From contig NZ_CP107772.1 in NCBI RefSeq assembly GCF_036345155.1, positions 4,216,001 to 4,280,000 on the forward strand: a DNA stretch of 64,000 nucleotides, read 5' to 3'. Positions 34,854 through 43,871 of this stretch are shown here, in pieces. This stretch comes from Streptomyces sp. NBC_00582 (GTDB lineage: Bacteria; Actinomycetota; Actinomycetes; Streptomycetales; Streptomycetaceae). The notes under the pieces are model-generated. The model was not told the DNA's origin, did not search any database, and was given only the letters and a program-made list of their open reading frames with translations. Positions within the stretch are counted from its first letter, which is position 1. Every line of letters begins with the position of its first letter. A program made the translations under genes and the position numbers.

Positions 34854-35884
34854 GCCGTGTCGATCACGAACCGGTACCGCACATCGCTCGACAGCACCCG
34901 CTCGTACGCGTCGTTGATCTCCGCCGCGCCGATGACCTCGATCTCGGCGCCGAAGCCGTGCTCCGCGCAGAAGTCCAGCATCTCCTGGGTCTGCGCGATG
35001 CCGCCGATCGCGGAACCGGCGAGGGTCTTGCCGCCGCCGATCACCGAGAAGAGGTTGAGGGAGATCGGCTCCTCGGGGGCGCCCACGTTCACCAGCGCGC
35101 CCTCGGACTTCAGCAGCGACAGGTAGGCGTTGAAGTCCAGCGGGGCCGACACCGTGGAGAGGATCAGGTCGAAGGTGCCGCGCAGCTCCTGGAAGGTCTG
35201 CTCGTCGCTGGTGGCGTAGTAGTGGTCGGCGCCGAGCTTGAGACCGTCGTCCTTCTTGCGCAGCGACTGCGACAGCACGGTCACCTCGGCGCCGAGCGCG
35301 TGCGCGATCTTCACGGCCATGTGGCCGAGGCCGCCCATGCCGAGGATCGCGACCTTCTTGCCGGGGCCGGCGTTCCAGCGCTTGAGCGGGGAGTACGTCG
35401 TGATGCCCGCGCACAGCAGGGGGGCGGCCACGTCCAGGGCGAGGCCGTCGGGGATGCGGACGGCGAAGTTCTCGTCGACGACGATCTTCTGGGCGTAGCC
35501 GCCGTAGGTGGGCTCGCCGTCCTTGCCGATCGCGTTGTACGTGCCGACGGCGCCCCCGGTGCAGTACTGCTCCAGGCCGGCCTTGCAGCTGTCGCACTCA
35601 CGGCAGGAGTCGACGAGGCAGCCGACGCCGACCCGGTCGCCGACGGCGTGCCGGGTGACGCCGGAGCCGACCTCGGAGACTATGCCGGCGATCTCATGGC
35701 CGGGGACCATGGGGAAGATCGCCTCGCCCCAGCCCTCACGGGCCTGGTGGATGTCGGAGTGACAGATACCGGCGAACTTGATGTCGATCAGGATGTCGAA
35801 CTCGCCGACCGGACGGCGCTCGATGGTCGTGCGCTCCAGCGGAGCCTTGGCGGCGGGTGCGGCGTACGCGGCAACGGTGGTCAT
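34844..35884 (-). CDS. Zinc-dependent alcohol dehydrogenase (NADP-type, YahK/AdhC-like)
   Basis: 346 residues. Catalytic zinc ligands sit in GICHSDIHQ (about Cys38) and PGHEIAG (about 60-66); the structural zinc site is [15 protein letters not shown] (about 93-107). The nucleotide motif is [11 protein letters not shown] near 177-187. This is the medium-chain, cinnamyl-alcohol-dehydrogenase-like group that reduces aldehydes with NADPH. GGAG precedes ATG 35884. An MmyB regulator is divergent from it and may control it. The stop lies within a 21-bp repeat array. Confidence 0.94.
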   Translation of the reverse strand: MTTVAAYAAPAAKAPLERTTIERRPVGEFDILIDIKFAGICHSDIHQAREGWGEAIFPMVPGHEIAGIVSEVGSGVTRHAVGDRVGVGCLVDSCRECDSCKAGLEQYCTGGAVGTYNAIGKDGEPTYGGYAQKIVVDENFAVRIPDGLALDVAAPLLCAGITTYSPLKRWNAGPGKKVAILGMGGLGHMAVKIAHALGAEVTVLSQSLRKKDDGLKLGADHYYATSDEQTFQELRGTFDLILSTVSAPLDFNAYLSLLKSEGALVNVGAPEEPISLNLFSVIGGGKTLAGSAIGGIAQTQEMLDFCAEHGFGAEIEVIGAAEINDAYERVLSSDVRYRFVIDTATI

Positions 35885-36030
35885 GCCGGGGATCTCCTAG
35901 CGGGGGGTTCGTCGTCCCGGCCTGCCTTCCGGCCGGGCACGGCGTCCAGCCTGCCCGAAGCCAGGGGATTCACCCAGGCCACACCTTTGCGTACGTCTGG
36001 CGTGCCTACTACTGGCGGGGTCAGGATCGT

Positions 36031-36042
36031 GGTCGTACGACC
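36031..36042. promoter_or_regulatory. Perfect palindrome GGTCGTACGACC before the MmyB regulator
   Basis: A 12-bp perfect palindrome 16 bases upstream of ATG 36058, in the divergent region between the dehydrogenase and the regulator. GAATAC (36045-36050) follows at -10 position for a nearly leaderless message. A candidate autoregulatory operator; no family consensus was available to test. Confidence 0.5.
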
Positions 36043-36057
36043 GTGAATACTGGACGT

Positions 36058-36963
36058 ATGGACTCCACGCCCGACTCCCCCGAACCGTCCGGCGCGCCGT
36101 TGGACCGGCGTGCCGAGCTGAGCGAGTTCCTGCGCACCCGGCGGGCCCGGCTCAAGCCGGAGGACGTGGGGCTGCCCGACTTCGGCCGGCATCGCAGGGT
36201 GCCGGGGCTGCGGCGCGAGGAGCTGGCGCAGCTCGCCGGGGTGTCGGTGGCGTACTACACCCGCCTGGAACAGGGCAACGGGCGGAACGTCTCGGCGGAG
36301 GTCCTCGACTCCATCGCGCGGGCGCTGCGGCTGACGGACGCCGAGCACGCGCATCTCACCCATCTCGCGAAGCCGAAGCACAAGAAGAAGCAGACCGCTC
36401 CGCCGCCGCAGCTCCGGGCGTCGTTGCGGCAGCTCCTCGACACCATGGACGGCGTACCCGCGTACGTCATCGGTCGGCGCGCGGACATCCTCGCCTGGAA
36501 CCGGATGGCGGCCGCGCTCTTCGGTGACTGGGCGGAGCTGCCGGTTGCGGAGCGGAACTGGGCCCGGCTGGCGTTCCTGAGGCCCGACTACCGGGAGCTG
36601 TTCGTGGACTGGGAGCAGAAGGCGATCGACGTCGTCTGCAGTCTGCGCATGAACGCGGGCTGCTACCCCGACGACACACGGCTGTCCGCCCTCGTCGGGG
36701 AACTGTCCGTGAAGAGCGAGGAGTTCCGCCGGCTGTGGGCCACCCACGACGTCAAGGAGAAGGCCCACGGCGTGAAGCGTCTGCGCCACCCTCTCGTCGG
36801 TGAGTTCTCCCTCAACTTCGAGAGTTTCCGGCTCCCGGACGACGGTGACCTGGCGCTGGTGACGTACCACGCGGAGCCGGGGTCACCGTCGGCGGAGGCG
36901 CTGCGGCTGCTGGCGGCGTGGGGGGCGGACGCGACACGGGCCGGGTCCCGGCCGGCCGTCTGA
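36058..36963 (+). CDS. XRE/MmyB-type transcriptional regulator
   Basis: 301 residues. HTH region (about 20-90): LSEFLRTRRARLKPEDVGLPDFGRHRRVPGLRREELAQLAGVSVAYYTRLEQG-type sequence; MmyB ligand domain with ADILAWNRMAAALFGDW and WATHDVKEKAHGVKRLRHPLVGEFSL. A second member of the same family encoded at 28076. It is divergent from the zinc alcohol dehydrogenase, its likely target, with a palindrome between them. Confidence 0.93.
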   Translation: MDSTPDSPEPSGAPLDRRAELSEFLRTRRARLKPEDVGLPDFGRHRRVPGLRREELAQLAGVSVAYYTRLEQGNGRNVSAEVLDSIARALRLTDAEHAHLTHLAKPKHKKKQTAPPPQLRASLRQLLDTMDGVPAYVIGRRADILAWNRMAAALFGDWAELPVAERNWARLAFLRPDYRELFVDWEQKAIDVVCSLRMNAGCYPDDTRLSALVGELSVKSEEFRRLWATHDVKEKAHGVKRLRHPLVGEFSLNFESFRLPDDGDLALVTYHAEPGSPSAEALRLLAAWGADATRAGSRPAV

Positions 36964-36986
36964 GCCCGTTCTCGGGCGGGTGGCCG

Positions 36987-37766
36987 TCAGCCTCGGTAGG
37001 GGGGCGCCGCCCCCCAGCCCCACTTCGGTACCGGCTGCTCGGCGGGAGGCTTGGCGTCCGGCCCGGAGAAGTACACCGCGAGCCGGGTGCCCCACTCGAC
37101 GTAGGCGAGGAACGCGGACCGGAACTCGGCGTCGGTCGGCAGACCGGCCTCGTCGGCGGCGTCCTGGACGAGGTTGACCCAGCGGCGCCGCTGGGCCTCG
37201 GTGATGTTCCGTCCGAAGTGCTTGGCGACCATGTGACTGTGGCCGCCCTGGGTGTGGGAGTACGTCTCCGGCCCGCCGAAGACCTCCGCGAGCCAGAGCG
37301 CGACATGCTCGGCGTGCTCGGGGGCCAGGCCGGCGAAGACGGGGGCGAGCAGCTCGTCCTCGACGACCTTGGCGTAGAACACCTCCGTCAGCCGGGCGAA
37401 GGCCTCCGCCCCGCCCGCCCACGCGAACAACGTGGGCACGGCGGAACCGGCTCCGCGCACCGCCGTCGCCTTGTAGTGCCGCATCTCCTCTATGGCGCCG
37501 ACGTACGGCCGGATCTCGGCGAGGAAGGCGGGGAACAGGTCCGACGTCCGGAACCCCTGGAGGTGGTCCTCGGTCGACGTCCAGGTGATCCGCAGGATGA
37601 AGTGCTCGAAGTCCTCTTCGCAGCGGGCGAGTTCGTAGTCGACGCAGTCGGTGAGGCCGCGAGGTGGGCCGCGGCGCGGGTGTAGGCGGCGAGGAACTCC
37701 GCCGACCGCTCCTCCTGAATGCGGTACCGGATGTACTCGACCGTGGTTGTCTCTGGTGCCGTCATG
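36987..37766 (-). pseudogene. Antibiotic-biosynthesis-monooxygenase/truncated hemoglobin fusion with a -1 frameshift
   Basis: From ATG 37766 the first frame reads TTVEYIRYRIQEERSAEFLAAY and AAAHLAASP, the ABM domain start. The remainder (CVDYELARCEEDFEHFILRITW, then a group II truncated globin with FARLTEVFYAKVVED, GGHSHMVAKHFGRNITEAQ) is in the next frame. One base appears missing at 37648/37649, where ASPHCVDYEL would be expected. ABM-trHb chimeras are known in Streptomyces. The shift may be a real mutation or an assembly error; otherwise coding bias is excellent. Confidence 0.85.
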
Positions 37767-37837
37767 GAGGTACGCAACCACGAAGGAGCGGGCGGAAGCT
37801 GCACTTCCGGGGTGTGTTCGCTCAGCGCAGGGTCACG

Positions 37838-37872
37838 AGGCCCCCGGCACACCGCGGTGTGCCGGGGGGCCT
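37838..37872. terminator. Strong hairpin downstream of the MacB-type operon
   Basis: AGGCCCCCGGCACACCGC (37838-37855) pairs with GCGGTGTGCCGGGGGGCCT, ending at 37872, with a single bulged G and essentially no loop. It lies eleven bases beyond the ATPase stop. Confidence 0.85.
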
Positions 37873-37882
37873 GGGCGCCGTG

Positions 37883-38569
37883 TCACGACGACGCCGCGTT
37901 CTCCTTCACCGTGATCCTGCCCTTGCGGATCGTCGCCAGGCGCGGGGCCTTCTTCGCGATCGCGGAGTCGTGGGTGACCATGATGAAGGTCAGCCCGTGC
38001 TCCTTCCACAGGCGCTCCAGGACGTCCATGATCTCGTCGCGCATGCCCTCGTCGAGGTTGCCGGTGGGCTCGTCGGCGAGGAGGACCTTCGGTTGCTTCA
38101 CCAGGGCGCGGGCGATCGCGACGCGCTGCTGCTGGCCGCCGGACATCTCCGAGGGGAGGTGGCCGAGGCGTTCGCCGAGGCCGACCGACTTCAGGGCCTC
38201 GGCAGCCCGTTCGCGGCGGTCCTTGACCTTGACGCCCAGGGGGACGAGGGCCGTCTCGACGTTCTCCTGGGCGGTGAGCGTCGGGATGAGGTTGAAGGAC
38301 TGGAAGACGAAGCCGATGTTCTCGCTGCGGACCTTCGTCAGCTTGGCCTCGGAGAGCTTCGCGAGGTCGGTGCCGTCGAGGACGACCTCGCCCTCGGAGG
38401 GGCGGTCGAGGCCGCCGAGCATCTGGAGGAGGGTGGACTTGCCGCCGCCGGTGGGGCCCTGGATGACCAGGCGGTCGCCGTCGGCGATCGTCAGGTCGAC
38501 GCCGTCGAGGGCGTGGACGATGTCCTTGCCCCGGGTGTAGCGCTTGGTGACGCCCTTCAGTTCGTACAT
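37883..38569 (-). CDS. ABC transporter ATP-binding protein, MacB/LolD family
   Basis: 228 residues, the compact size of this family. Walker A GPTGGGKST near 38-46, Q-loop FVFQSFNLIPTLT near 86-98, signature MSGGQQQRVAIARAL near 141-155, Walker B KVLLADEPTGNLD near 159-171. It pairs with the FtsX-type permease encoded upstream on the same strand, forming a mechanotransmission exporter or lipoprotein/peptide transporter. Cargo unknown. Confidence 0.95.
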   Translation of the reverse strand: MYELKGVTKRYTRGKDIVHALDGVDLTIADGDRLVIQGPTGGGKSTLLQMLGGLDRPSEGEVVLDGTDLAKLSEAKLTKVRSENIGFVFQSFNLIPTLTAQENVETALVPLGVKVKDRRERAAEALKSVGLGERLGHLPSEMSGGQQQRVAIARALVKQPKVLLADEPTGNLDEGMRDEIMDVLERLWKEHGLTFIMVTHDSAIAKKAPRLATIRKGRITVKENAASS

Positions 38570-38636
38570 GGTGGCTCCTCGGAGGTTTCGGGGTCGTGCG
38601 CGATGTCGTTCGGGTGCTGGTGCGTTGGGGCTGGTC

Positions 38637-38656
38637 GCGCAGTTCCCCGCGCCCCT
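38637..38656 (-). repeat. Streptomyces-type 20-bp dispersed element, copy 1
   Basis: The minus strand reads AGGGGCGCGGGGAACTGCGC, a string seen very often between Streptomyces genes. It lies in the 114-bp gap between the ATPase and permease genes. A 19/20 match is at 53358-53377 in the opposite orientation. Confidence 0.8.
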
Positions 38657-38683
38657 GACGTCGGCTCGTCGGCCGTCGCTCGA

Positions 38684-40156
38684 CTACTCGACCCGGCGCA
38701 GTGCGTCCGCCGGGCGGAGCCTCGACGCGCGCCAGCCGCCGAAGGCGCCGGCGATCAGACCGCCGGCCACCGCCAGGCCCACCGCGATGGCCACCGTGGT
38801 CACGCTGACCGGGGCCGTGAGGGCCACGTCGAGGGTCTTGGCCGCCGCACGGCCGGGGCCGCCGCCGAAGCCGCCGCCACCGCCGCCGGGGCCGCCCTGG
38901 CCCCCGCCGCCACCGCCGCCGCCCAGAGAGGCCTCCAGGGTGGGGCTGACCGCGGTCACGGCGTAGGCGCCCGCGAGGCCCAGCGCGATGCCGAGGGCGC
39001 CGCCGAGGAGGCCGTTGACCATGGCCTCGCCGATGACCTGGCCGGTGACCCGGCGGGACTTCCAGCCCAGGGCCTTGAGGGTGCCGAACTCACGGACGCG
39101 GCGGGAGACCGCGGAGGAGGTCAGCAGGCCGGCGACGAGGAAGGCCGCGACGAGGACCGCGATGGACAGCCACTTGCCGACGTTGGTGGCGAGGGAGGAG
39201 GCCGTCGAGAGGGAGCCGGAGACGGTGTCGGCGAGGTCGGCGGAGGTCGTCACCGTCGTACCCGAGACGTTCTTCTGGATCGACGACTTGACGCTGTCGA
39301 TCTTCTGGGAGTCGGTCGCCTTGACGTAGATCGTGGTGACCTTGTTCTTCGAGTCGCTGATCGTCTGGGCCTGGGTCAGCGGGATGTAGACGTTGGCGGC
39401 GGAGTCGCCGCTGTCGGCCGTGGCGACGCCGATCACCTTGAACTTGACGCTCTTGATGGTGACGGTCGAACCGACCTTGAGCTTCTTCTCCTTGGCGTAC
39501 GCCGAGTCGACGATCGCGACCTTGCCGTTGTTCTCCGTGGTCTTGAAGGTACGACCACTGGTGATCTTGGAGGAGGTCAGCGGGCCGAGGTCGGGCTGGG
39601 TGACGTCGGTGCCGTAGACGGAGTAGTTGTTGACGTCGAAGTTGGCGCCGCCGCCCTGGACCTCACCCTGCGGCTGGCCGTTGCCTCCGCCGTTGCCGCC
39701 GGGGCCGCCCTGGCCGCCGCCGTTGCCGTTCTGCTGGAACTGGCCGCGGGTGAACTGGCCGCTGACCTTGATGACCTGAAGGCTCAGCCCGCCGACCGCG
39801 TCCGCGACGCCGCTCTGCTTGCCCACCTTGGAGACGGTCGAGGTCGCCAGGGTCTGGAAGCCCTGCACCATGACGCGGTCGGTGCTCTGCTCCTCGTCGG
39901 AGTCGTTGTCCTGCGCGTCGAACTGGAAGCGCGGCCGGTCCGATGCGCTCGCGGTGGGCGAGGCGGCCTTGGTGACCGTCATGTCCGTACCCAGGCCGTA
40001 CAGGCTCTGCAGGACCTTGTCCTGGGCCTTCCCCATGCCGGAGGACACGGAGGAGACCACGATGACCAGCGCGATGCCCAGCGCGAGTCCGGAGGCGACG
40101 ACGAGGGCCGCCTTTCTGCGGCGGCGCAGCTCGCGCCTCAGGTAGGTGAAGAACAT
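38684..40156 (-). CDS. ABC transporter permease, FtsX/MacB family
   Basis: 490 residues from ATG 40156 (ATG 40192 gives 502). One N-terminal helix (RRKAALVVASGLALGIALVIVVSSVSSG), a large extracytoplasmic domain of ~270 residues, then three C-terminal helices with the FtsX motif SSAVSRRVREFGTLKALGWKSRRV. Two unusual Gly/Asn/Gln-rich inserts occur, one in the outer domain (GGNGGGNGQPQGE) and one in the loop before the last helix (a run of Gly with Gln/Pro). Works with the adjacent ATPase. Confidence 0.92.
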   Translation of the reverse strand: MFFTYLRRELRRRRKAALVVASGLALGIALVIVVSSVSSGMGKAQDKVLQSLYGLGTDMTVTKAASPTASASDRPRFQFDAQDNDSDEEQSTDRVMVQGFQTLATSTVSKVGKQSGVADAVGGLSLQVIKVSGQFTRGQFQQNGNGGGQGGPGGNGGGNGQPQGEVQGGGANFDVNNYSVYGTDVTQPDLGPLTSSKITSGRTFKTTENNGKVAIVDSAYAKEKKLKVGSTVTIKSVKFKVIGVATADSGDSAANVYIPLTQAQTISDSKNKVTTIYVKATDSQKIDSVKSSIQKNVSGTTVTTSADLADTVSGSLSTASSLATNVGKWLSIAVLVAAFLVAGLLTSSAVSRRVREFGTLKALGWKSRRVTGQVIGEAMVNGLLGGALGIALGLAGAYAVTAVSPTLEASLGGGGGGGGQGGPGGGGGGFGGGPGRAAAKTLDVALTAPVSVTTVAIAVGLAVAGGLIAGAFGGWRASRLRPADALRRVE

Positions 40157-40347
40157 GCGCCGCAAGCTAGATACGGCGCGTGATGACTGCATAAGGCAGA
40201 AATAAGAGAAGCATGAGAAGGCTGTCGGAGAGCCAGGTGTGATCCCGTGCCCACCTGTCAGAGCGGGTGTCGGAGCGGGCGAATTGCGCGACGGGTGAGC
40301 CGGAGATTCAATGGAAGGGGCTGGTCACGAGGCGCCGGGAGCCGGAG

Positions 40348-41517
40348 ATGGCCGCCAGAAATCCGCTGACGCACGACGACGACGGCGATGTGGCCGTCCA
40401 CAGGACGTCGGCCTGGTCCCAACGGATCGCCGCTCATGTCGCGGATCTGCAGGGGCAGATCAACAGGGTCGCGTGCCAGGGGCCCACCGCGCCCGACGCG
40501 GAGTACGTCAAGAAGGCGGACACCCATCTCGGGGCGGCGCGGCAGGCGCTGCGGAGGCGCGGGGCCTGGGACCGCGTCCGCGGGAAGTCGACCGACACGG
40601 TGCTGGCCAATCTGCACGAGGCCGAGGTCGCCGTTCTGCGGCTCGTCCCGGAGGCCGAACTCCGTTGGAAGGGGCTGCCCGTCCTCGTTCAGGCCCGTCT
40701 GCATCTCGACCCGGAGGACGCGCGGCTCCAGCACCTGGAGGAGGTGCTGTCCCGGTCGGGGGCTCAGGTCGCGGGCGCGGACCGGGAGTTGCTCGCGCAG
40801 GCGCTGCACGCCGCCTATCAGGCCGAGGAGGCGGAGCGAGCGCGGGTCCGGTACTTCACCCGCCTCCTGTGCGCGGCCACCCTCATCATGGCGCTGATCG
40901 CCGTCGGCTTCGCCCTGTGGGCGCTGTCGGAACCGGCCGTGGGCACCCGTTTCTGCTTCCCCGAGGACGCGGACGATCCGAACGCGAAGCCCACCATCTG
41001 TCCCTTCGGGAAGGACCCGAGCTGGCAAGGCGTCTGGTTCGTCGAGTTCTGCGGGATGCTCGGCGCGGCCGTCGCGGGATCGGTGTCCCTGCGGAAGGTA
41101 CGGGGGAGTTCAGGGCCCTACCACGTGGCCACCGCGCTGCTGCTGCTGCGGCTTCCCGTGGGGGCGCTCACCGCCGTCATCGGGATCCTCCTGCTCAGCG
41201 GCCGCTTCTTCCCCGGGCTCACCGCGCTCGACACGTCCACCCAGATCATCGCGTGGGCCATCGCGTTCGGTGTCCTCCAGGAGTCGGTGACCCGGGCCGT
41301 CGACCGGCAGGGGCAGTTCCTGCTGGAGAACGTCAGGACTCCCGGACGCGAACCGGGGGGCGACGCCGGGAGGAAGGAACGGTCGGGCCGGAAACCTCCC
41401 AAGCCGTCGGGAGCACCGCCGGCGCAGAGGCCGGGACGACGGGTGCTGCCGCGCGTTCCGGGCCGCGGCACGCGAAAGGCGGCCACCCCTCCGGGGCAGC
41501 CGCCTTCGCCTCAGTGA
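40348..41517 (+). CDS. Multi-helix membrane protein, unknown
   Basis: 389 residues from ATG 40348 with GGGAG upstream. The N-terminal ~170 residues are helical and charged (AAHVADLQGQINRVACQGP, ADRELLAQALHAAYQAEEAERARVRYF). Predicted helices follow near 178-200, 238-254, 268-290 and 300-315, then a Lys/Arg/Pro-rich tail of ~60 residues. Divergent from the MacB-type operon and convergent with the L,D-transpeptidase gene. No domain recognised. Confidence 0.72.
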   Translation: MAARNPLTHDDDGDVAVHRTSAWSQRIAAHVADLQGQINRVACQGPTAPDAEYVKKADTHLGAARQALRRRGAWDRVRGKSTDTVLANLHEAEVAVLRLVPEAELRWKGLPVLVQARLHLDPEDARLQHLEEVLSRSGAQVAGADRELLAQALHAAYQAEEAERARVRYFTRLLCAATLIMALIAVGFALWALSEPAVGTRFCFPEDADDPNAKPTICPFGKDPSWQGVWFVEFCGMLGAAVAGSVSLRKVRGSSGPYHVATALLLLRLPVGALTAVIGILLLSGRFFPGLTALDTSTQIIAWAIAFGVLQESVTRAVDRQGQFLLENVRTPGREPGGDAGRKERSGRKPPKPSGAPPAQRPGRRVLPRVPGRGTRKAATPPGQPPSPQ

Positions 41518-41539
41518 CAGCTCGCGTCCGGCGTCCGGA

Positions 41540-42802
41540 TCAGACCGCCGAACCCGCCTTCCACTGGGCCCAGTCCATGTTCCAGCCGTTGAGGCCGTTG
41601 TCCGGGGCCACCGTCTTGTCGCCGGTGTTCTGGACGACCACGACGTCACCGATGATCGAGTTGTTGTAGAACCACGCGGCGGGCGTGCTCGGGTCGTTGG
41701 CGCCCTTGGTGTCGGAGAGGCCGACGCAGCCGTGGCTGGTGTTCACCGCGCCGAAGATCGACTTGGCGCCCCAGTAGTTGCCGTGCACGAAGGTGCCGGA
41801 GGTGGTCAGGCGCATGGCGTGCGGGACGTCCTTGATGTCGTACTCGCCCTTGCCGTCGGAGTCGGTGAAGCCGACCGTCGCGCCGTTCATCCGGGTCTCC
41901 TTGAACTTCTCGGAGATCACCATCTGGCCTTCGTACGTCTTGTTGTCGGGCGAACCGGCGGAGATCGGGATGGTCTTGACGACCTTGCCGTCCTGCGTGA
42001 CCTTCATCTGCTTGGTCTGCGCGTCGACGGTGGTGACCTGGTTGCGGCCGATCTTGAAGGTGACCGTCTTCTGCTGGACGCCGAAGACACCGTTGGCGCC
42101 CTCGACACCGTCGAGCGCCAGCTTCAGCGTGACGGTGGAGTTCTCCTTCCAGTAGTCCTCGGGACGGCAGTCCATGCGGACGGTGGAGAACCAGTGGCAG
42201 ACGACCTCCTGGCCGCTGCTGGAGGTGACGGTGATGCCCTTCTGCACGGCCGCCTTGTTGGTGATCTCCTTGTTGAAGTTGATCGAGACGGGCATGCCCA
42301 CGCCGACGGTCGAGCCGTCCTCGGGCGTGAAGTTGCCTATGAAGCTGTTGTCCGGGGAGACCGTGGTGAAGGACGCGTTCTCGTGGGCCTCGAGGCCGCT
42401 GGAGTCCTTGGCGCTGGCGGCGACCTTGTAGGTGGTCGAGCGCTCGAGCTGGACGCTGGGCTTCCAGCTCGTCTTGTCGGCGGAGAGCGCGCCCTGGACG
42501 GCGGTGCCGTCGGCGGTGGTCATCGTCACCTCGGTGAGCGTGCCCTTGCTCACCGTGACGGCCGCCGAGTTGTTGATGGAGGCGTTGTTCGAGCCGTCCG
42601 CCGGTGTGATCTTGATCTGTGCCTCGGAGGACTTCTTCGCGGCCGCCTCGTCGGCCTTGGCCTGCGAGGAGCTGTCCTTGCCGTCCGAGGCACTGCTGTC
42701 GCCGCTGGAACACGCGGTCAGCATCAGCACACCGCCGAGCAGTGCGGACGCCGTCATCAGACCTCGGCGCCGCCTACTGTCCGTCATCACACGCTTCTCC
42801 AT
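41540..42802 (-). CDS. L,D-transpeptidase lipoprotein (Ig-like plus YkuD domain)
   Basis: 420 residues. Lipobox LTAC places the lipidated Cys at 31, followed by a Ser/Asp-rich linker. Two Ig-like domains precede the YkuD catalytic domain with HGNYWGAKSIFGAVNTSHGCVGLSD; the active Cys is 359. This is the actinobacterial Ldt architecture that makes 3-3 cross-links in peptidoglycan outside the membrane. ATG 42787 is an alternative start, 15 bases downstream. Gene stands alone. Confidence 0.95.
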   Translation of the reverse strand: MEKRVMTDSRRRRGLMTASALLGGVLMLTACSSGDSSASDGKDSSSQAKADEAAAKKSSEAQIKITPADGSNNASINNSAAVTVSKGTLTEVTMTTADGTAVQGALSADKTSWKPSVQLERSTTYKVAASAKDSSGLEAHENASFTTVSPDNSFIGNFTPEDGSTVGVGMPVSINFNKEITNKAAVQKGITVTSSSGQEVVCHWFSTVRMDCRPEDYWKENSTVTLKLALDGVEGANGVFGVQQKTVTFKIGRNQVTTVDAQTKQMKVTQDGKVVKTIPISAGSPDNKTYEGQMVISEKFKETRMNGATVGFTDSDGKGEYDIKDVPHAMRLTTSGTFVHGNYWGAKSIFGAVNTSHGCVGLSDTKGANDPSTPAAWFYNNSIIGDVVVVQNTGDKTVAPDNGLNGWNMDWAQWKAGSAV

Positions 42803-43036
42803 CGTTGCCGATTCCCTGAACCCCGAGAGTCCCCGTTAACGAACTTAAACGCTGCGACCGGTGAGCCCCGTTCCACATTCTCCGAATGTGTGGGCCACGC
42901 CACGTCCACGCCACGTCCCCGCGGGCGGTGGGGCCCGCCCGGGACGGGTGGTGCGGGGGTCGGTCCGTGCGTCCACTGAGACGGCGAAACCCCGGAGGGC
43001 GGTTGCCGTCCGGGGTTGACGAATTCCCCGGGCCGC

Positions 43037-43393
43037 TCAGCCGATGCCGGCTCCATCGCCGTCGTCGTCGTCCTCGTCCCCGCCATCATCCTCATACGGA
43101 CCCCACTCAGGCGAGTCCGGGTCGTAGTCGATCTGTTCCGTGGACCAGGACGCCTGCTGGAGCTCCACCCCGGGCACCTCGCTGACCAGGTCGAACGGAT
43201 CGACGAGGTAGGCGATCGCCTCCGCGGTGTCTTCCGTCACAGCGCTTCGCGCGTGGGTGCGCTCGGCGTCGGGGAGGTCGGGGTCGCCGTCGATCCGTCC
43301 GACCGCGGCCCGCGTCAACCCGTCCGGGTCGCGCACCTCGACCACCAGATCCACTCGAACCCGTACAAAATGTGATGTCTCCTCAGCGCTCAT
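43037..43393 (-). CDS. Small acidic hypothetical protein
   Basis: 118 residues from ATG 43393. The N-terminal part is a mixed alpha/beta region (HFVRVRVDLVVEVRDPDG), and the last ~25 residues are almost all Asp/Glu/Gly. Soluble and very acidic. It is divergent from the LAxTG surface protein. No family recognised. Confidence 0.65.
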   Translation of the reverse strand: MSAEETSHFVRVRVDLVVEVRDPDGLTRAAVGRIDGDPDLPDAERTHARSAVTEDTAEAIAYLVDPFDLVSEVPGVELQQASWSTEQIDYDPDSPEWGPYEDDGGDEDDDDGDGAGIG

Positions 43394-43502
43394 GCCCGGA
43401 GCGTACGGCTCACAGCTCCCGCAACTTTCCCGCGACCCGCGCCTTTCACTAGCATCGGACCCCAGGGCCAATTCGCCAGCGCCACAAGGGGATCGATATC
43501 CG

Positions 43503-43829
43503 GTGTCATCCGCTCGACGTCCGTTGCTGACCGCCACCGCCGCGGGCACCCTGCTGGGCGCCCTGTGGTTCGTCCCGTCCGCCAACGCGACCCAGGACAC
43601 CCCGGCGAGAACCGAGACGACGACGCAGGTCACGACCCAGGCGCGGGCCGTGTCCAGCACCACGGCGACGCATGTGACCGACGCGTCGACCACATCCGAC
43701 GACGGCACCCGGCTCGCCGACACCGGAAGCTTCGACACCACCCCGTACGTGGTCGGCGGAACCACACTGCTCGCCCTGGGCGCCGGTTTCGTCGTCTATT
43801 CGGTACGCCGGGAACGCCTCGGATTTTGA
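43503..43829 (+). CDS. LAxTG-anchored cell-surface protein (sortase substrate)
   Basis: 108 residues from GTG 43503 with AAGGGG upstream. N-terminal signal peptide (RRPLLTATAAGTLLGALWFVPSANA, cleavage about after ANA), a Thr/Ser-rich stalk, then the sorting signal LADTG followed by a hydrophobic helix and the RRERLGF tail. LAxTG is the class E sortase motif used in Streptomyces. A sortase is not encoded nearby. The mature protein is only ~45 residues, so it is probably a small wall decoration. Confidence 0.85.
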   Translation: MSSARRPLLTATAAGTLLGALWFVPSANATQDTPARTETTTQVTTQARAVSSTTATHVTDASTTSDDGTRLADTGSFDTTPYVVGGTTLLALGAGFVVYSVRRERLGF

Positions 43830-43835
43830 AATGAC

Positions 43836-43871
43836 TTGACTGTCGTTTGACAGGCGTTTCATAGTCCGCGC
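43836..43871 (+). promoter_or_regulatory. Probable leaderless promoter of the lipoprotein gene
   Basis: TTGACT (43836-43841), 18 bases, then CATAGT (43860-43865); the ATG at 43872 follows six bases later with no Shine-Dalgarno. A second TTGACA at 43847 has no matching -10 box. Confidence 0.6.

Noticed and set aside
41646..42713. Overlapping minus-strand frame within the L,D-transpeptidase gene
   Set aside because: Frame-shifted shadow without signal peptide or motifs.
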